The notes: generated from the letters alone by a model not told the origin. A stretch of DNA of 64,000 nucleotides from Fagopyrum homotropicum (GCA_033239125.1 BSWB01000004.1:125249235-125313234), one strand, 5' to 3'. Shown: positions 32,159-46,722, counted from the stretch's first letter. Translations and numbers: made by a program.

Positions 32159-35100
32159 ATGACGACTAAGCGTGCTTATAAGCTACGTATCCTTTGACAT
32201 ATCTTCTTCTTTAATTCCATTCCGATTTTTAGGTTTGGGGTAAAAGGAAATTTTGTTGCTTGTTTGATCTGTCTTGGATTTTGGTTAGGCAAACTTGGAA
32301 GAGACTTTTTGTCTCTCCTTTGCATTATAATGGCTATATATACTGAAAACTTCTGTGTGTTCTCGTCTAGATCTCTATTTTTTGCACTTTCAGTTTTTGT
32401 TGCTTGTTTGAGCTGTCTTGTCTAAATTGTTCTGCAAGTGGCCTTAACTAGTTATGATATAGAGGAATTTGTAGCTCATGCTTCTACAGTTAACTGCCTT
32501 AAAATCGGTAAGAAGTCATCTAGGGTTTTGGTAACTGGAGGAGAAGATCACAAGGTCAATCTCTGGGCTATTGGAAAGCCCAATGCAATAGTGGTATGTA
32601 TTTTCCTGTTTCTTTGTTAGCTTCATTTGCATTTTTATTTCTTTTAGGGCTTTGTCTCAGTTCCAGTTCTGGCCATTTCAGCCATTAACAATTGCAATGC
32701 ATTCTGAATGTGTATGCTGTATCTTTCTATATATAAAAATGAGTCATAAAAAAACAAATGTAGAGTATAAATTTGAAGCATTCTTCATTTTACTTTGGCT
32801 GGGATGAATCGGCTGGGGTTGGGGTGTGTGGAGGAATAATGTATAAGAAGTAGGGTTACAGCACAGGTGTATTGTCCTCTGGAGATATCACAGTCAAGTG
32901 CTTCTTTGTCAGTCTATTTTTTTGCCTTATAATTGATGGCAAAGGTAAGTGATGTGCTTGGTTATAAATCCAAATGGTGCATTGAGACTTTGCCTTTGCT
33001 ATCTGTCACATACTCATGCTGAACAGATGTGTTAATGCTGGTAGGAACCCTCCACATTGCAGTTTATACCAGTCTCAAAAGCAATTATAAATTTGCAAAC
33101 CAAGTTTCAAATGTAAAAGCCTCTTTCAGCATGCTATGCTGATTCAGCTATGACTTCATATAAATCCAGCAAGCAATTAGCAAATCATTTCACATTGGAG
33201 AGTTCCCTTTAAGTTTTAACCATGCAAGGGGAATATGAAGCATCTTCTTAAGATTCCTTGTTTAAGTTGCCATTTACATTGAACATCAAAATAATTGCTC
33301 AAATAGAAGCTCCATATTTGGCATGCTATTAGAGGATGAAGGGACAAATCTTATAAAATCTCTATTCATATGAAATAACTTTTCATGAAAAAGCCCATGA
33401 TTATTTCTGTTATCCTCTGAAGGCTTACTCTTGTAATCAATGCCCTTGTCCAAGTTTCTCCCTATTTTTGTCTGTTCCAAGTGTGGCTTTTGTAGTAATG
33501 TCTTTTGCCCTTTGGTCTTGGTATGGCCGAGCAATTGTTTATGTGATCAAATGGGGATGATCCTCTTTGTGGATACTATAGAGAACAACAGGATGTTCTG
33601 ATGAATAACCACAGCTCTGCACACTTACTACAGGAAGAATTTTAAGAATTTACATGACAGCCTCTTAAATTAAGTATATATTAGTTTCCAGGCTATTCCT
33701 TAGTCTTATCCTAATTAGTTATTAGTTTCTAGATATTTCTCTATTATCATTATCCTTATTCTACGTGTCCATCTAGACAACGCCTAATTCTTAGTCTCGA
33801 GAATGTTTCTAGCTTAGGGACCAAGCATTGTCATCTATAGTTAGGTTAAGAGGGCTGATATGCAATCCATGTTTTGGCAAATTAACCACATTCCTAAATT
33901 GAAGCATTCTTCAATTACTCAATTGGTTATGAGATACTCGCTGTTCAGCCCTAAGATCGTAACATGTTCATTGGTTATCAAAATTATGGTATGACATTAG
34001 GACAACTAATCAATTAATCTAAATTGACTTATTGCAAGCTAGGTTCAACTGTATTTTATACATAATTACTTGTTACTTCTTTAACCCATTTTAAGTCTCT
34101 CTTTAGTTCCTTACTGAAATTCCAGTCTAGTAACAATTGTACTTTGTGCAGAGTTTGTCAGGTCATTCTAGTGGAATCGATTCAGTGGGCTTTGACTCTT
34201 CAGAAGTGCTGGTGGCTGCTGGAGCAGCAAGTGGCACGATTAAGCTTTGGGATCTAGAAGAAGCAAAGAGTATGCCAGCCAACCTATAATAATTTATGTT
34301 TTCTAAGACACTGTTGCAGCTTGAGGCTGTATTTCTTTAACTAGTTTAATTTGGTTGTAGTTGTTCGCACTCTTACTGGCCATCGTTCGAACTGCATTTC
34401 TGTGGATTTTCACCCATTTGGGGAGTTCTTTGCATCTGGATCCTTAGATACAAATCTTAAGATATGGGATATTAGGAAAAAGGGTTGTATTCATACATAC
34501 AAAGGCCATACACGTGGTGTAAGTGCAATTAGATTCACCCCCGATGGACGTTGGATTGTGTCAGGTGGTGAAGACAATACTGTCAAGGTATGACATACTT
34601 TCATACTTCTGGTGTTGCTTTGATCTTCTTGTCAATACATGAAAATAAGGTTTTCTTACGGAAGAAAACTCAATCTAGTCCTATGCTACATTGGTAATTC
34701 ACATACATGTATATGTGCTACTTCCCTACGTGATAGCCTCTTAGATTATTTAGGCTAGACACCTAAAGGCTAAGGCACACCTTATTTGGTGCTTGCAGCC
34801 CCACATTCTGATTTTAAGAGGTGGAGTTTGAGTTGATTTAAATTTTTAACGTGATTTTTATTGACCAGCTGTGGGACTTGACTGCGGGAAAGCTGATGCA
34901 TGATTTTAAGTGTCATGAAGGACAAGTTCAATGTATAGATTTCCATCCACATGAGTTCCTCATGGCAACAGGTATGACATGTAGTATATTGTTGAATATA
35001 AGCATTTTGTAATTATGTTTTTAGTTGAAACAAGTGATTTTGAAGAATAATTTGTAATGTATCCCAACTTGAGTGTAGCTGCTGTTCTTTTATACACTTC

Positions 35101-38100
35101 TATTTGACTTCTTTAATCTTTGCTTGACACTTATCTTTTTAGTTATAGTGTTATCTCACTATTTTGTTGGTAGTTAGTGGAATCATTTGGTGGGAGAAAG
35201 GAATGACATTGGAGGAAAAAAAGGCAAATGATTTTCCAAATTTGTATAAAATATCTTGGGAAATTCCGGATGGTGCCCCTATACTTTGGCTTTATCCGGA
35301 TGGTGCCCAATGGTTTTTCAGTTTTCCGGAATATACACTTCGGCCATCCATAAGTTAAACTCGTGAGGGAAAAAAAGAAGATAATTATCATTTTCTAGTT
35401 ATTCTTAATAATCATTTTGACTGCTGCATAATCTACATTTTTATTTCCTAATAAGGCTAACAAACATTAATTAATGAATAGTTAAAGGAAGTACAGGGCA
35501 CATTCCGGAATATTCCAAATATTTTTATCTCAGCAAGTCCACATCCATTCCTTTTTCACAAGTTGAGCCAAATGTCTCCAAAAAATAGCGTTCTTCTAAA
35601 TTGTTATGTGGGAAGGTTGTTTGAAATTAATTTTATAAAAAATCATTTATTTTGATTAAGATGGAAGAGTACTTCTGTTTGTTTTTTCTCATTATGTGAT
35701 GTAGCTTCTGTCAGCCTCCTTACAGATGTGGTTAGTGTTGCTTGGCGTATTATTTGTCACATAGTATGAAGGGGAGATGTGTTTTTTTTCATATTTTTTC
35801 TCTGTGCAGTTCTTCAAATGATACAATGATAATTTTGTTCATATATCTTGATAAAATGTCTCTTCCTGGTACTTTAGTCATCCAAAAATGATTGTAGATT
35901 AATTTGCAAGCTCTCTTGGGATTTCTTTCCAGTGGTAAGAATGCTGCCGGATTAATCACTGCCATTCCTGCACTGTCTAGAAAACCTTCTTGTTACTATC
36001 AGCAATGACTCTGTTGACATCACCTCTCAGTACCTGAAAGCGTGAGGTCATTTTGCTGCACGGTGATTTAATCAATTTCAGTTTCTCACTGCCCAAAAGT
36101 GAGAGAAGGCATGTCATACGACTCGTACATAAGCTGAAATTTTGACTTCGAGGTTTCTTTAGCCTGTGGCTTGGAGTGTGATGGAGGTTTTAGCAGAAAT
36201 GAAAAGGCAATGGTAGCTCAGTGGAGAAATTAGTTTCAGAGTTCCAGTAGTGTTTGAGTGAACTTGGGCATTGTTACAATTAACATTGTTGGAACCCATG
36301 TTGACAAAATGCATCATCATACTTCTATATTTGATTCATATGATCTTCTGAATTGATTGAAATGGGGACCTTGATGCAGTTTTGGTGTACTTGCACTAGG
36401 GATAGCGAATTTAACCTGTTCCCTGCTCACACAGGTTCAGCAGACAAGACTGTTAAATTTTGGGATCTTGAAACCTTTGAGCTTATTGGAACTGCTGGAC
36501 CGGAGGTAATTATTTTAAAGTGAAACAGTACTTCTGCATATATGTTACCTCACGTCAACAGCTCACATGGGTACATCCTTTACTGTTACCTAGACGTCCG
36601 GAGTTCGTTGTTTGACATTCAATCCTGATGGTAGGAATCTGCTTTGTGGACTGCATGAGAGTTTAAAGGTAACATATGCACATTTGTTGGAAAAGCAAGC
36701 AGTCAAGTGTCAAACAATTACTGACTTTGATGCTTTTTCATATTTAAATTGTGTAAAATGTTTTATTCAGGTTTTCTCTTGGGAGCCAATACTTTGTCAT
36801 GATACAGTGGATGTTGGATGGTCCAAATTATCAGACCTTAATGTTCATGAAGGGAAGCTTCTTGGTTGCTCATATAATCAAAGCTGTGTTGGAGTTTGGG
36901 TTGTGGACATCTCGGTATGGGCTGCTACATGATATTCCCTGTAATTGGCGTCTTCTGATTTTGTTATTTTTAATATATCGGTGTTTTCCTAATGTATTTG
37001 TTCCATACCTGAACACAGAGAACTGAACCATATGCTCTTCAAGCGCGTTCTAATGTTCCCTCAGAATCCAAGTCTGTATCTGGTAGGAACTCGTCAGTGT
37101 TGACTGAGAACAATGTTAAGGTTGTAGGGCGGTTATCAACTTCACAAAATTCAGATTCAAGTGAGAAAGAGATAAAACCTGTGGGAATTGTTCCAAATCC
37201 AACAAACTCAGTTCCTGTGAACAAGGATTCAAAAGTTACCTCATGTAAGTTCCATATAACATTCTCCCTTGATTTCTTCCCCTTTCATCTTCTCATCATT
37301 TTGTTATGTCCTTCGGGATATCTTTGAATTGTATATTCTAAGTTTTTTCATGCTCTCTGGTAAAGCTACTACTGGTGTACCTGGTACCCCTCACAGAAAT
37401 AGTCTAAGCACTAGTCCGAAGAATATTGTTGCTTCAGCAGCTATTTCCAGCACTGCATCTCTGAGAAGAAATGCTGTGAGGCCGCAGATAACAAGCAATG
37501 CTGCAAACTACAGTAAGTCTGATGTAGTACCTGTTATCGTGCCAAGAAATGATCCAGGATTGGAGGAGGCCGCTGAAACAAGAAAGGATATTTTTGCTAG
37601 AAGAACAATTCCACTCTCTGCATTGCCCAAATCGACTAGTTTTAGAAGGCTGTCTAATGCAACCGACGAGTCAGAGGGGCCTATTCCCACTGCTCCACCC
37701 GAGTCAGTGGCTGTCAAACCTCTGGAAGTGGGCGGGGTTGCAAATAAGAATATCACGCGTGCTGTCAGGAACCTGAGCATTAGTCTTCCTGCTTCTGTTG
37801 ACAGGTCTATTGGCTTGAAGCATGAAAATAAATCTGCCATAGAGCCAAATGCTGGTATGCGACATGCAAGTTGTAAGTATCTGCCATTGCTTTACTTCGA
37901 TTTATTTTCTTATAGGATGTTATCATTTGAACATGCTTCACATTGCTCACGAGTTACAAAAATACTACTATTTCTGGACTATTTTTCATTTCTAGTAGGA
38001 TTCAGTTTATATATTCACGTGCATTCTTTTGGTGATAGAAATGGATTATTGGTTTCTCTAGGCTTTCTACTTTTGTCTGTCATTTACTGCTCAATCAATA

Positions 38101-41100
38101 AAGTTGCGGGTTGCGTTGACTGTGGATCAAAGGGGTTAGTTTAGTTGGTTTTGGTCTACATTTAATAACATATGCACCATACACCTGTACACTGTATATT
38201 CTCTATTAGATTTGGTTATGAATATTTCTGTACTAACTTTATAACCGGATGTAGTTTAAAATGATTATTTTTCCTTTTCCCCGACCAGGAACAGTTTGGT
38301 TGGTCAGAGTGCATCTATGGTTGTGCTTTGTTCGATAGAAAAAATTGACTAAAATTGAGTGTTTTTAGAGTTTTATCATCTTTTAGACTGGATATTCATA
38401 TGGCCTATTGGAGCAACAACCAGGAGATATGTTAAAAGAAGCTTTGTCCTCAAGCATGTGTCTGTGTATGCTCAAAGTCAGTTTCCATTTATGACAGATA
38501 GTTGTGGGCATACACTAGCGTTATTTTCTTCCGAGGTTAAATGTTTCCATTTCTCACCTTTTCTTTTTTCTCAGATGAATTTCGAACGCATAAAACAAGC
38601 AAGGACACAAATTCATATGGAATTCAAAGAACAGGTGCTTCTGTTGGCTAACTTCTTCTTGAATATCACATCAAATGAATGCTGAAAGCGTTCATTGATC
38701 TTGTTTTGCTAAGGCTGACCTAACATACTTTGTTGAAAACATATGCAGGACGAACACGTTCATTTGTTGCCAACTGGGAGGGAAAAGAAAGGTCTCTTGG
38801 GTATGAGGGTCCTGCAACAGTCACGCATGATGAACCAATTCCTACTTCTAACTCTAACATGGTATAATTGCTTCCATCCGTTGTACAGTCATTATCACAA
38901 TTTTCTATTGCAAAGTGCACCCGTCTCTAAATACTCCAGCCCTCAGAAGCACTTCTCCTTGTAGATCTTCTGATGCTTCTTAGCATGTCCTTGTTGGCCA
39001 CCTGTTGACTCATTATTGTTGTTTCCTTTGGAAAATGAGCGTCTCCAGTCACAATTTCCCTTATATGATCGTCTTCAATCGCAAAGTAATGGGCAGTTTA
39101 GGTGCATAATTTGAAGCATCCATAATAACTAATTGGTAGAATGTGATAAATCTTGCTCTGTCCAAGCTTCCATTTTGGTTTACTAACATGCCTATGACCG
39201 GAAATCCATTGAAGGCGGAAGTCACATAACTCTTGGTATCAATAATGTCTTCTAGTATATGAAAACTCACCTGGTGATGTCGTCTGCTTCCCATTTCTGT
39301 AGCAGGAAAACCACTTACTACTGTTTATGCTATCTGAAGCATTTTGGAAATTGATGTGCATCAGAAACAAATATTCTGTTTGCTCGGGGTTGCGCTTACA
39401 ATCCTACATGGTGGCTCAAAGTCATTTTCATAAGCTAAACAAATTAGAAGAAACAGATAAAACAGCTGGCAAGAAATAGAAATCATCTTTGTCTTTGCCC
39501 CCTGATCCTTGATCATCTTGAATGATTTCTTTATCCACCTTTCTTATTATCTTATTCTATCTTAGATACAAATATTAGCAGAGCCAGTTGATTTTTTCAT
39601 TGGGTTGTTGGGTTCTTTAAATTGATCTTATGGCTTATGTGGATACTGATTAATTGTGGTGTTGGTGAGGGCCAACGAGTTTTTTTTCTTCTTTGGGTTG
39701 GTTGGGTTTAGTTAAAACTGTTTTGATATGAAATAGTGTGATAGGCATTTTCTTTTGGAATTGGAAAGATTGGTTTAGTTTGTATATTTGGGTTTGGCTT
39801 AAGTTGAGATAGATTTGCTTATTCTTTGTTTTGTTGAAATTGTGTTTAATCATCTAAAAAATATCTTAGTGGCATATGATACTTGAAAAATGGATTTATT
39901 TGAAAATATATGATAGTAAGGCAATATTTCGAAATGTCATTAGTTTGGGACTGTTTATTTCAACCATTCATTTACATGCTAAATTAAATTCCTCACCATT
40001 AGTCATCCTAAAATTTTCGAAGGTGCTTCGCTGCCTTATACAATGAAATTCCAGCTCTAGCGCTACTTGTGTTGGTTGAACAATTACAGTTGCACAATGG
40101 TCAATCTTTCTTGTTGTCTGGTTTATGTCATGGAAGTCGACTTGTACGGATTTCTTTGGCCTCCTTTATGTTGGCTTGTATTACTTGTTTTCGTGTTCTC
40201 TTCTTTCTTTTTTTTTGTCTTTTCTTTTCTTTTCTAACTTGCTTTTATATCTCAACACCAGAAGTCTAAACGAGGATATCTCTCATCTTCCGAAAAGGAG
40301 ATATGCTCCCTTAGTGATGAGGATCTTGTAACAGACATATTGGAAAAACACGATCAATTCATGAGCACCATGCAAAATCGTTTGGCCAAATTACAGGTAA
40401 GCATCATAAGCCTATAAGATAAAGTGTTTCTTTGTCATTGATGCTTATTTATATTTTGAGCCTTTCTACTGTTTCTTCTAAAGCATGGCAGAGGAAGTGC
40501 ATTTCCTCATTCTCATGAGAAATATACATGCTCATTCATTCCACATTCCTTGTTATATGATAGAAGGACCGTCCTTGAGAATCATTTGACTTCTAGGTAG
40601 AGAAGGTACTCAAGTGAAATATTGTATTGGTAAAACCTTAGCAAGCGAGGTGAATCACGGTTGACATTAACCCTGCGGGTAAAAAGATATTCCTAGTAAA
40701 AAAATTGAAATTATATATGTCAATTTCATACTGCAATATTCTCACACAACAGTAAATTTTATAACATACTTCGCTTATAGGATCCTTATAATTGTTTGTA
40801 GAACTGTTTCTTGATCATATTAAGATCCTACTTATAATCTGGATGGTTGCACTATTTTCGAATGAATGGATTGATATTAATTGAGATTCTAATACCTTGT
40901 TCGAAAAGGGCATTGAACATAAAAGTGGAAGCGGCAGGGTTGAGAGCTAAATGGTTGACAAAGAACACGATTTTTCCAGTTTGATATCTTCTTCTAATTA
41001 CTATTATGATTTGTAACAATTCTAGGCTAGCCTCTTCCATATGACAGCTTTTTGTTGCTAAAGTTTCCCGTAAATAAATTCAGGAATAGACTCCAACTAA

Positions 41101-42514
41101 AACCTTTGGGTATAGATCTGAGAATCTCATCAATCAAGGCGAAGTAAATGATGGAAGTGCTTGTGTATTGAGTAAGCAGCATCACATGCGTAGTGATAAA
41201 AGGGTTCTCCAAATGTGATAGTTTAAGTTCCTATATATTCTCTTGTATGAAACTCTATATCTTGTGAGTATTGTAATTACTTAAGCTGTTCAGTGCGGAT
41301 TATTCGTTTTCTCCTGACCTTTCTAAGCGATATGTTTGTAGATCGTCCGAAGATATTGGGAAAGAAATGACATAAAAGCAGCAATAGGTGCAATGGAAAA
41401 AATGGATGATCATGGTGTAAGTATTTTTTATTTTTGAGATGTTCTTATGGGCTTCCTTTCTCATTTTCCATATTTCTTTGTGCTTCCCAAATAGACATGC
41501 TGGTATTTGCCTCAGCTTCTGTTGTGCACATGTAGGTCCTGGCAGATGTAACCAGCATGATATCAGAAAAGGCTGATGTTGTTACATTAGAAGTTTGTAC
41601 TGTCCTCTTGCCGCTTCTTGCCAGCCTTCTCAGAAGTGACATGGACAGGTGAGAGTTTGCTGCACTACCCTCCTTAACTCAAAATCTACTTCTTTGTTGT
41701 GCACTAAAACTTGGAAATGATTATTACTCGAAGACAACAAGTTCCTATTGATTCACACTTAAGAGTTTATGCAGCCAGATCTGTGCAGTCAATACGTGTT
41801 GCCTAACTTTCTAATCCATATGGATTAAATCGCAATGTCTTTGGAGTGGGGAATGAATCACAGTTAAATTTATTAATCTGAAACCTTTTTTTTCTCTGTG
41901 CCCAAAGAAAATACATGCCATGTGTTTGAGCACTAGCTTTGGTAAAGGAACATTATTCGTTAGGTGTTTGAAAATTGTTTTTCATCAACTATAAGGAAAT
42001 ACTGATAATGGAGTTATGAGATAGAGAAGAATTAAACAGTGTACAGTTATGGTGAAGAACATTATGAACCAGCTCCTCTATTACAGGCATTTAGAAGTTT
42101 CGTTGGAAATGCTGGTTAAGCTTGTGAGAGTATTTGGTCCAGTCATCTATCCTGCCGTATCAGCTTCGACTCCAACTGTTGGTGTGGATATAGAGTTAGA
42201 GCAAAGGTCTGACAGCTCTAATCAATCTCTCTATCTTTATTTTATAGCCAATGAGCATTCTGACACTTAAAGCTTGTTTTGGCAAAATATATATAGGCTG
42301 GAAAGATGCAATGTCTGCTTTGTAGAGCTTGAAAGTATCAAGCGCTGCCTGTCATCCATTACAAGGTCAGAATCCCTTCAAGCCAATAAAGTTAGATCGC
42401 TTTCGCTTTTATGGTCTTGTCTTAATGAACTTGAACATCTATTTTGTATTCTGTAGAAGAGGGGGTTCAGTTGCAAAACTTGCACAGGAGCTCAACCTTG
42501 CAATGAGCCAATGA
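32159..42514 (+). CDS. KTN80: Katanin p80 WD40-repeat subunit B1 homolog
   Basis: Regulatory subunit that targets the p60 AAA ATPase to microtubules for severing, in the cytoplasm at the cell cortex. Coding exons by GT/AG borders and phase: 32159-32186, 32463-32593, 34152-34269, 34361-34587, 34869-34971, 36435-36505, 36594-36668, 36771-36914, 37019-37244, 37366-37872, 38575-38634, 38749-38861, 40262-40396, 41342-41416, 41536-41648, 42087-42206, 42297-42365 and 42457-42514. All phases join, giving about 790 residues. Start MTTKRAYKL. At least five WD40 repeats (residues about 10-240) end in NLWAIGK, KLWDLEE, KIWDIRK, KLWDLTA and KFWDLE; a sixth is degenerate. A Ser-rich linker is followed by the con80 domain that binds p60 (from about residue 610, LEKHDQFM...QELNLAMSQ). 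A short exon between 38861 and 40262 could have been missed. The frame looks intact. Confidence 0.95.
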
Positions 42515-44985
42515 CAGCAGCCTGTGGATGATGGTAAAACTCTGTTTTTACTTTGAGATTCGACCTTCAATCTATGAACAACCGAAATTAACTGTGAACG
42601 TACGAGGAGAGAGTACATGAACTTGATGCACGTTGTCCCATACTCCCATGGAGCTTGATATATTAATATGTGATGTACATGCTAACTCAAGTCTCAAGGC
42701 ATTGACCGAGTGTTTTCCTTTACTAAAATACTGAATACTGAGGTTCTCGGGAAAGTTGGTGCGCTCGTAGAAGCCTCAACGTTGCAGTTGGTATGTCATC
42801 TCCCCAAAATGCTAACTCAGATCTCTGATGCTACTAATTGCTACACATGGGTGTGTGCATTTAATTCTTTTCCCACAAATTACAAGTCCCGGATCGGTCG
42901 TTCTTAGCTGGTGTTTGGTAGAGAGTAGTGAGTAGTAATGTGGGGTGTGAGGAATTGTATTTTGCTTTGCTTTGGGTATGTGAAGAAGAAGGCCCTTGTG
43001 TTTGTTTGCTACGGAGACTGTTCTATGAACAGGACTTCAATCAGCTAGATATGAAGCTAAAATGATTCATCCAAGTAAATTGTTCTATGTAAGGGACAGG
43101 TTTATTTGTACCCACTTGTGAATGTGTTTGTTGTCTTGTTCTCTTGTCTCTGTGAGTTTGTGGTGTGTTTTCCAAAATTAGGTTTTCAATCTCATTCCAC
43201 TTGAACCATGAAAGATGAAATCTCATCTCATTCAACCTCAGGGTAAGCCAAAACGTCTCTTCACATACTGTATGGGACTTAATTTGAAATGTTTGTGATT
43301 TTTTTGTTACTAATTAATAATAAGAATGTACATGCTTAATGCAAGTCGCTAGATGGTGTTTTTTGTTTACTGGTGTGCTTATCATGAATCATGATGACAC
43401 TGAACTTGCCCCTCTAGATCTAGGAAACTCACAAGAGAAGTTGAAAATTTTGAGACATCTGGTAGGTGGTTATTTTTATCGAAGATAATAAGTTTTCATA
43501 TCTAAAGTGAGGATATATCAATCCTAGTATATAAAGTCGGAGAGCTACTTTTATTGACAATTGGTTTTACGATGGAACTTTGTCGGGTCTATGTGACGGA
43601 CTTGGCTTAACGTGAAAGTGTCAGCTAGGTATCATAGTGGACTTTAACATGATATTAGAGTGGTTAATCTCTAAGTTTGGTGGACTAATCCTTTTGTCAA
43701 TTGGTTTTATGATGGAACTCATTGGTATGTGCTATGTTTGAGCCTAATGCGTATGTGCGCACATATACATATGACCTTGCTCTATTGTCCGTCTATGTCG
43801 GATTTTAACAAATTTTTGGAAAAAAGAAAGAAAAATCTCAATTTTGTTTGAAGATTTCTAAACTATTTTTTGTAAAGCCTTTTATTCTCTATTTAAAGTA
43901 ATCAAGTGTGGTAATCTGAGTTTAACTTTTTGGAGCTAAATATTCTTTTTTTTTTTGGATAAAGCTTTCAAGTATTTGAGCATTTGTATTGGTATACTTA
44001 TGGAATAATTGATCATTAAGAAAAATCTGTCCAAAAGTTATCTAGTAATTCATTAGGTATGTTTTATTGAGACGTCATTTGATGGTGTTTGGGAACATTA
44101 ACTTATAAAAGCTTAAGATAACATATTGTAGTTTTACTTCCCTACATCAAAAAAATCAAACCTATTTGCATACACCATTGTGCATCTCCAAAGGAGTAAA
44201 TTTAGGGTTTGTGTTGTCGGTTGGAATGAACAATAGTGTCTACCGAAATATCTTTTCTTCTCTATGAATGTTTGACATAGGGTGGAGGAGATTGCACTTC
44301 TTTAGTGTATAGGAAGTGTGTGCTTCCTCGAAAAATGGTCTTCTAGTGTTGGATGACTAGTGACTCTTACTCGTTTTGTTTTGATGTTCGCCGGTCATAG
44401 TTCCCTTTGGGGACGACAGATAAGTTGTCCTTTATTGGACACACATGTGAGCTAGAAATTATGATATTTCCTGAATATTACTATCTTCAAATCATTGAAT
44501 AACTTCAAAAATGTTTGGGATGATCTTTATCATAGTTGTCACGATGACACTATGATCACCTCCATCTTATAAATATCCTAATTGTAGAAGACAATTGAGC
44601 AAAATATGTGAATTTAATTGGATTTCGGTTTCTCTACTTTTGATGAACTGTAACTATTATGACTTTGCTTCCTTGTAGTTGAGTAAATGGACCGTTGCCT
44701 CTTGTAACTTTATGGATGGTTTCAACCACCCAATATATCACAACTAGTTTAAGAAACAATATGTAAGTCTATTCTTGGTGTAATTTACCCCCCCATTTTG
44801 TCTCAAGGAACACTAAGTTATTAGAATCTTGTATAACATGTATATTTGTCCCCTGATAATTGAATAACCTTTTTTTGTTTTATATTCAAATTAGGGTGTT
44901 TTATGTGCTTGATCTATTCATTGAGGATGAAGCTTTATTGTTTTTATCAATTGTGATTTTATTTATTTATTTATGCATCCTCTAA
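42515..44985. other. Katanin 3' untranslated region and intergenic DNA
   Basis: The first several hundred bases are probably the 3' UTR. Further on there is a degenerate direct repeat of about 40 bp (43551-43590 and 43691-43730, containing attggtttta.gatggaac). No coding exon is recognised. Confidence 0.5.
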
Positions 44986-44993
44986 TTTGAGCA

Positions 44994-45887
44994 TAGAAAT
45001 GAAAATGGATCGGTTGTTGGGTGGGTGAACCACTATTATCACTCATAGACTCTCAACCATCTCTCCCACCAACCATTTAAAATTCCAACCACCACCAACC
45101 CACCCATCACCCGTCGAGTGTTCAAGTGGTTGCGAGTGTTAATTTTTTTTTTTATACTTTACAAATGTAAAATAGATTTATATATAAATTACAAGAAATC
45201 ATTAACTCTGGTATATATTATCCAACATTAAAATGCAATATCAAAATGAAATTCAATTTGTATATAAGTAACAAATGATGCAAACAAACACAACAATTTT
45301 AAAAGTTACAACAAAACAATAGCATTGTTTGCATACAACGAACATATGTTAACATCAATTAAAATCATACTCTTTTAAAGCTTGATATAACCGCCCACTT
45401 CAACTACCTAATAAAATGAAAAAAATACAAAACAATGGTGATCGATGCAAAACCGGAGGAGACAAATCAATTAGAGAATCCGAATATGTGATTTGGATTT
45501 GAGCGACAAAAAGGAGTGAGGGATGATGGTAACGAGAGGAGTGACAAAGTGTTGGCTTGGGTGCATGCACCTTTTGACCGGGGGTTTCGCGTGAAAGGGT
45601 CAATGTGAAGAACGACAATATGAAAACGAGGGCATCTATTTTAAACTAATAATGAATTTTAGGATTTCAGATAATAAACCTAACGGTTTGTATACATTTA
45701 ACATTTACACACACGATAGGTGGCCCATGAGCCGGGTAGATACCGGTTTTGGTAGTGGGTGGTTGGACCTCCACTTATACCACTACACCACTCTACAATT
45801 TTAATCGTCAACCACCCACAACGTAAAATTTCTTGGGTTTTCGCCTTTATGTTTGATTAGGTGGTCACAAACCTATTTTCACCCCTA
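44994..45887. mobile_element. Probable non-autonomous hAT-type DNA transposon
   Basis: The left end reads tagaaatgaaaatgg. The right end, on the opposite strand, reads taggggtgaaaatagg, giving a short imperfect terminal inverted repeat with the common core TGAAAAT. The flanks are tttgagca (44986-44993) and gttgagca (45888-45895), an 8-bp TSD with one mismatch. An 8-bp TSD with a TAGGGGTG-like end is the pattern known for hAT elements. The 894-bp interior has no transposase frame, so it would depend on another copy. Confidence 0.62.
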
Positions 45888-45895
45888 GTTGAGCA

Positions 45896-46556
45896 TGTGC
45901 GTGCAACCTGAGATAAATATCTTCGAACCAGAATCACCTTTCCTCTCTTCAGGAATTTGTAAACTCCTTAAAATTAATACCTTTTCCCCTCTAAAAATCG
46001 TACCAGCTATGTTCATATGGTTATGATGTATCATAATTAGGATTCCATTTAACTAAATAATGCACTAGAAGTTGCAAAGGATAATAGAGAAGTGATGAAA
46101 AATCGTTAGGTTTCGACAAGAGGATATTAACTATGCAAAAGAAGAAGAAGAATCAAGATGGTAGTTTCTCGCATGCATAAAAATTTATGGATGCATCTAT
46201 GATATGCTCTGGTTTGTTGGGCCTCAAACAAGAATCCAAAACAAAGAATACAGATGACCGGATCATACCCCTATCTCCCAACCCAAACTTCTCTTTTAAT
46301 CATTCTTTTGATGCTTATCTAAAAGTGCATAATAATGAGAACACTAATTTTATGTCTAAATAATCCATTTCTAAGGCTAAGAAAGACAAAGGAAATTAAC
46401 CAATACATTTGAAATTTGAACTTGATAAACTCCTTTTAAGTTGTTCCAAGTGAAGATTGAAATATATATATCAGGTAGCACATTTGTTGCAAGTTTCTTT
46501 TCAAATATTTGGCTCTTTTGGTTTTATGAATATGTGAATTATACATGTTTTGAACT
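45896..46556. other. Gene-free host DNA
   Basis: About 660 bp of AT-rich sequence between the hAT-type element and the copia element. No coding or RNA gene signal is seen. Confidence 0.5.
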
Positions 46557-46561
46557 ACTAG

Positions 46562-46707
46562 TGTTAGAATACTATTAGTTTGTTTACATTGCATTTATCC
46601 TTGTTTATTACTCTCATAACTTTCGGTATTCTGTAACCGTCTTGTATCCCCTTTATATATCGATCAATAATAGAATAGTGGCAAGGACTACATTTTACAA
46701 AATAACA
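46562..46707 (+). repeat. 5' LTR of the plus-strand copia element
   Basis: About 146 bp with TG...CA ends (tgttagaata to ataaca), followed directly by the primer site. The exact 3' edge could instead be at 46698. The bases in front are actag (46557-46561), a candidate TSD whose partner was not found. Confidence 0.72.
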
Positions 46708-46722
46708 TGGTATGAGAGGGTT
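46708..46722 (+). other. Primer binding site, initiator tRNA-Met type
   Basis: TGGTATGAGAGGG matches the usual copia primer site TGGTATCAGAGC in most positions. It stands directly after the LTR. Confidence 0.75.

Noticed and set aside
33640..34070. Possible solo copia LTR in the second katanin intron
   Set aside because: Some phrases look LTR-like, but no ends, TSD or primer site could be found.
35143..35391. Open frames in the fifth katanin intron
   Set aside because: They are not conserved in style, overlap on opposite strands and have no splice support.
38862..40261. Additional katanin exon
   Set aside because: Several AG/GT pairs exist, but none gave a sequence I could support as part of the protein.
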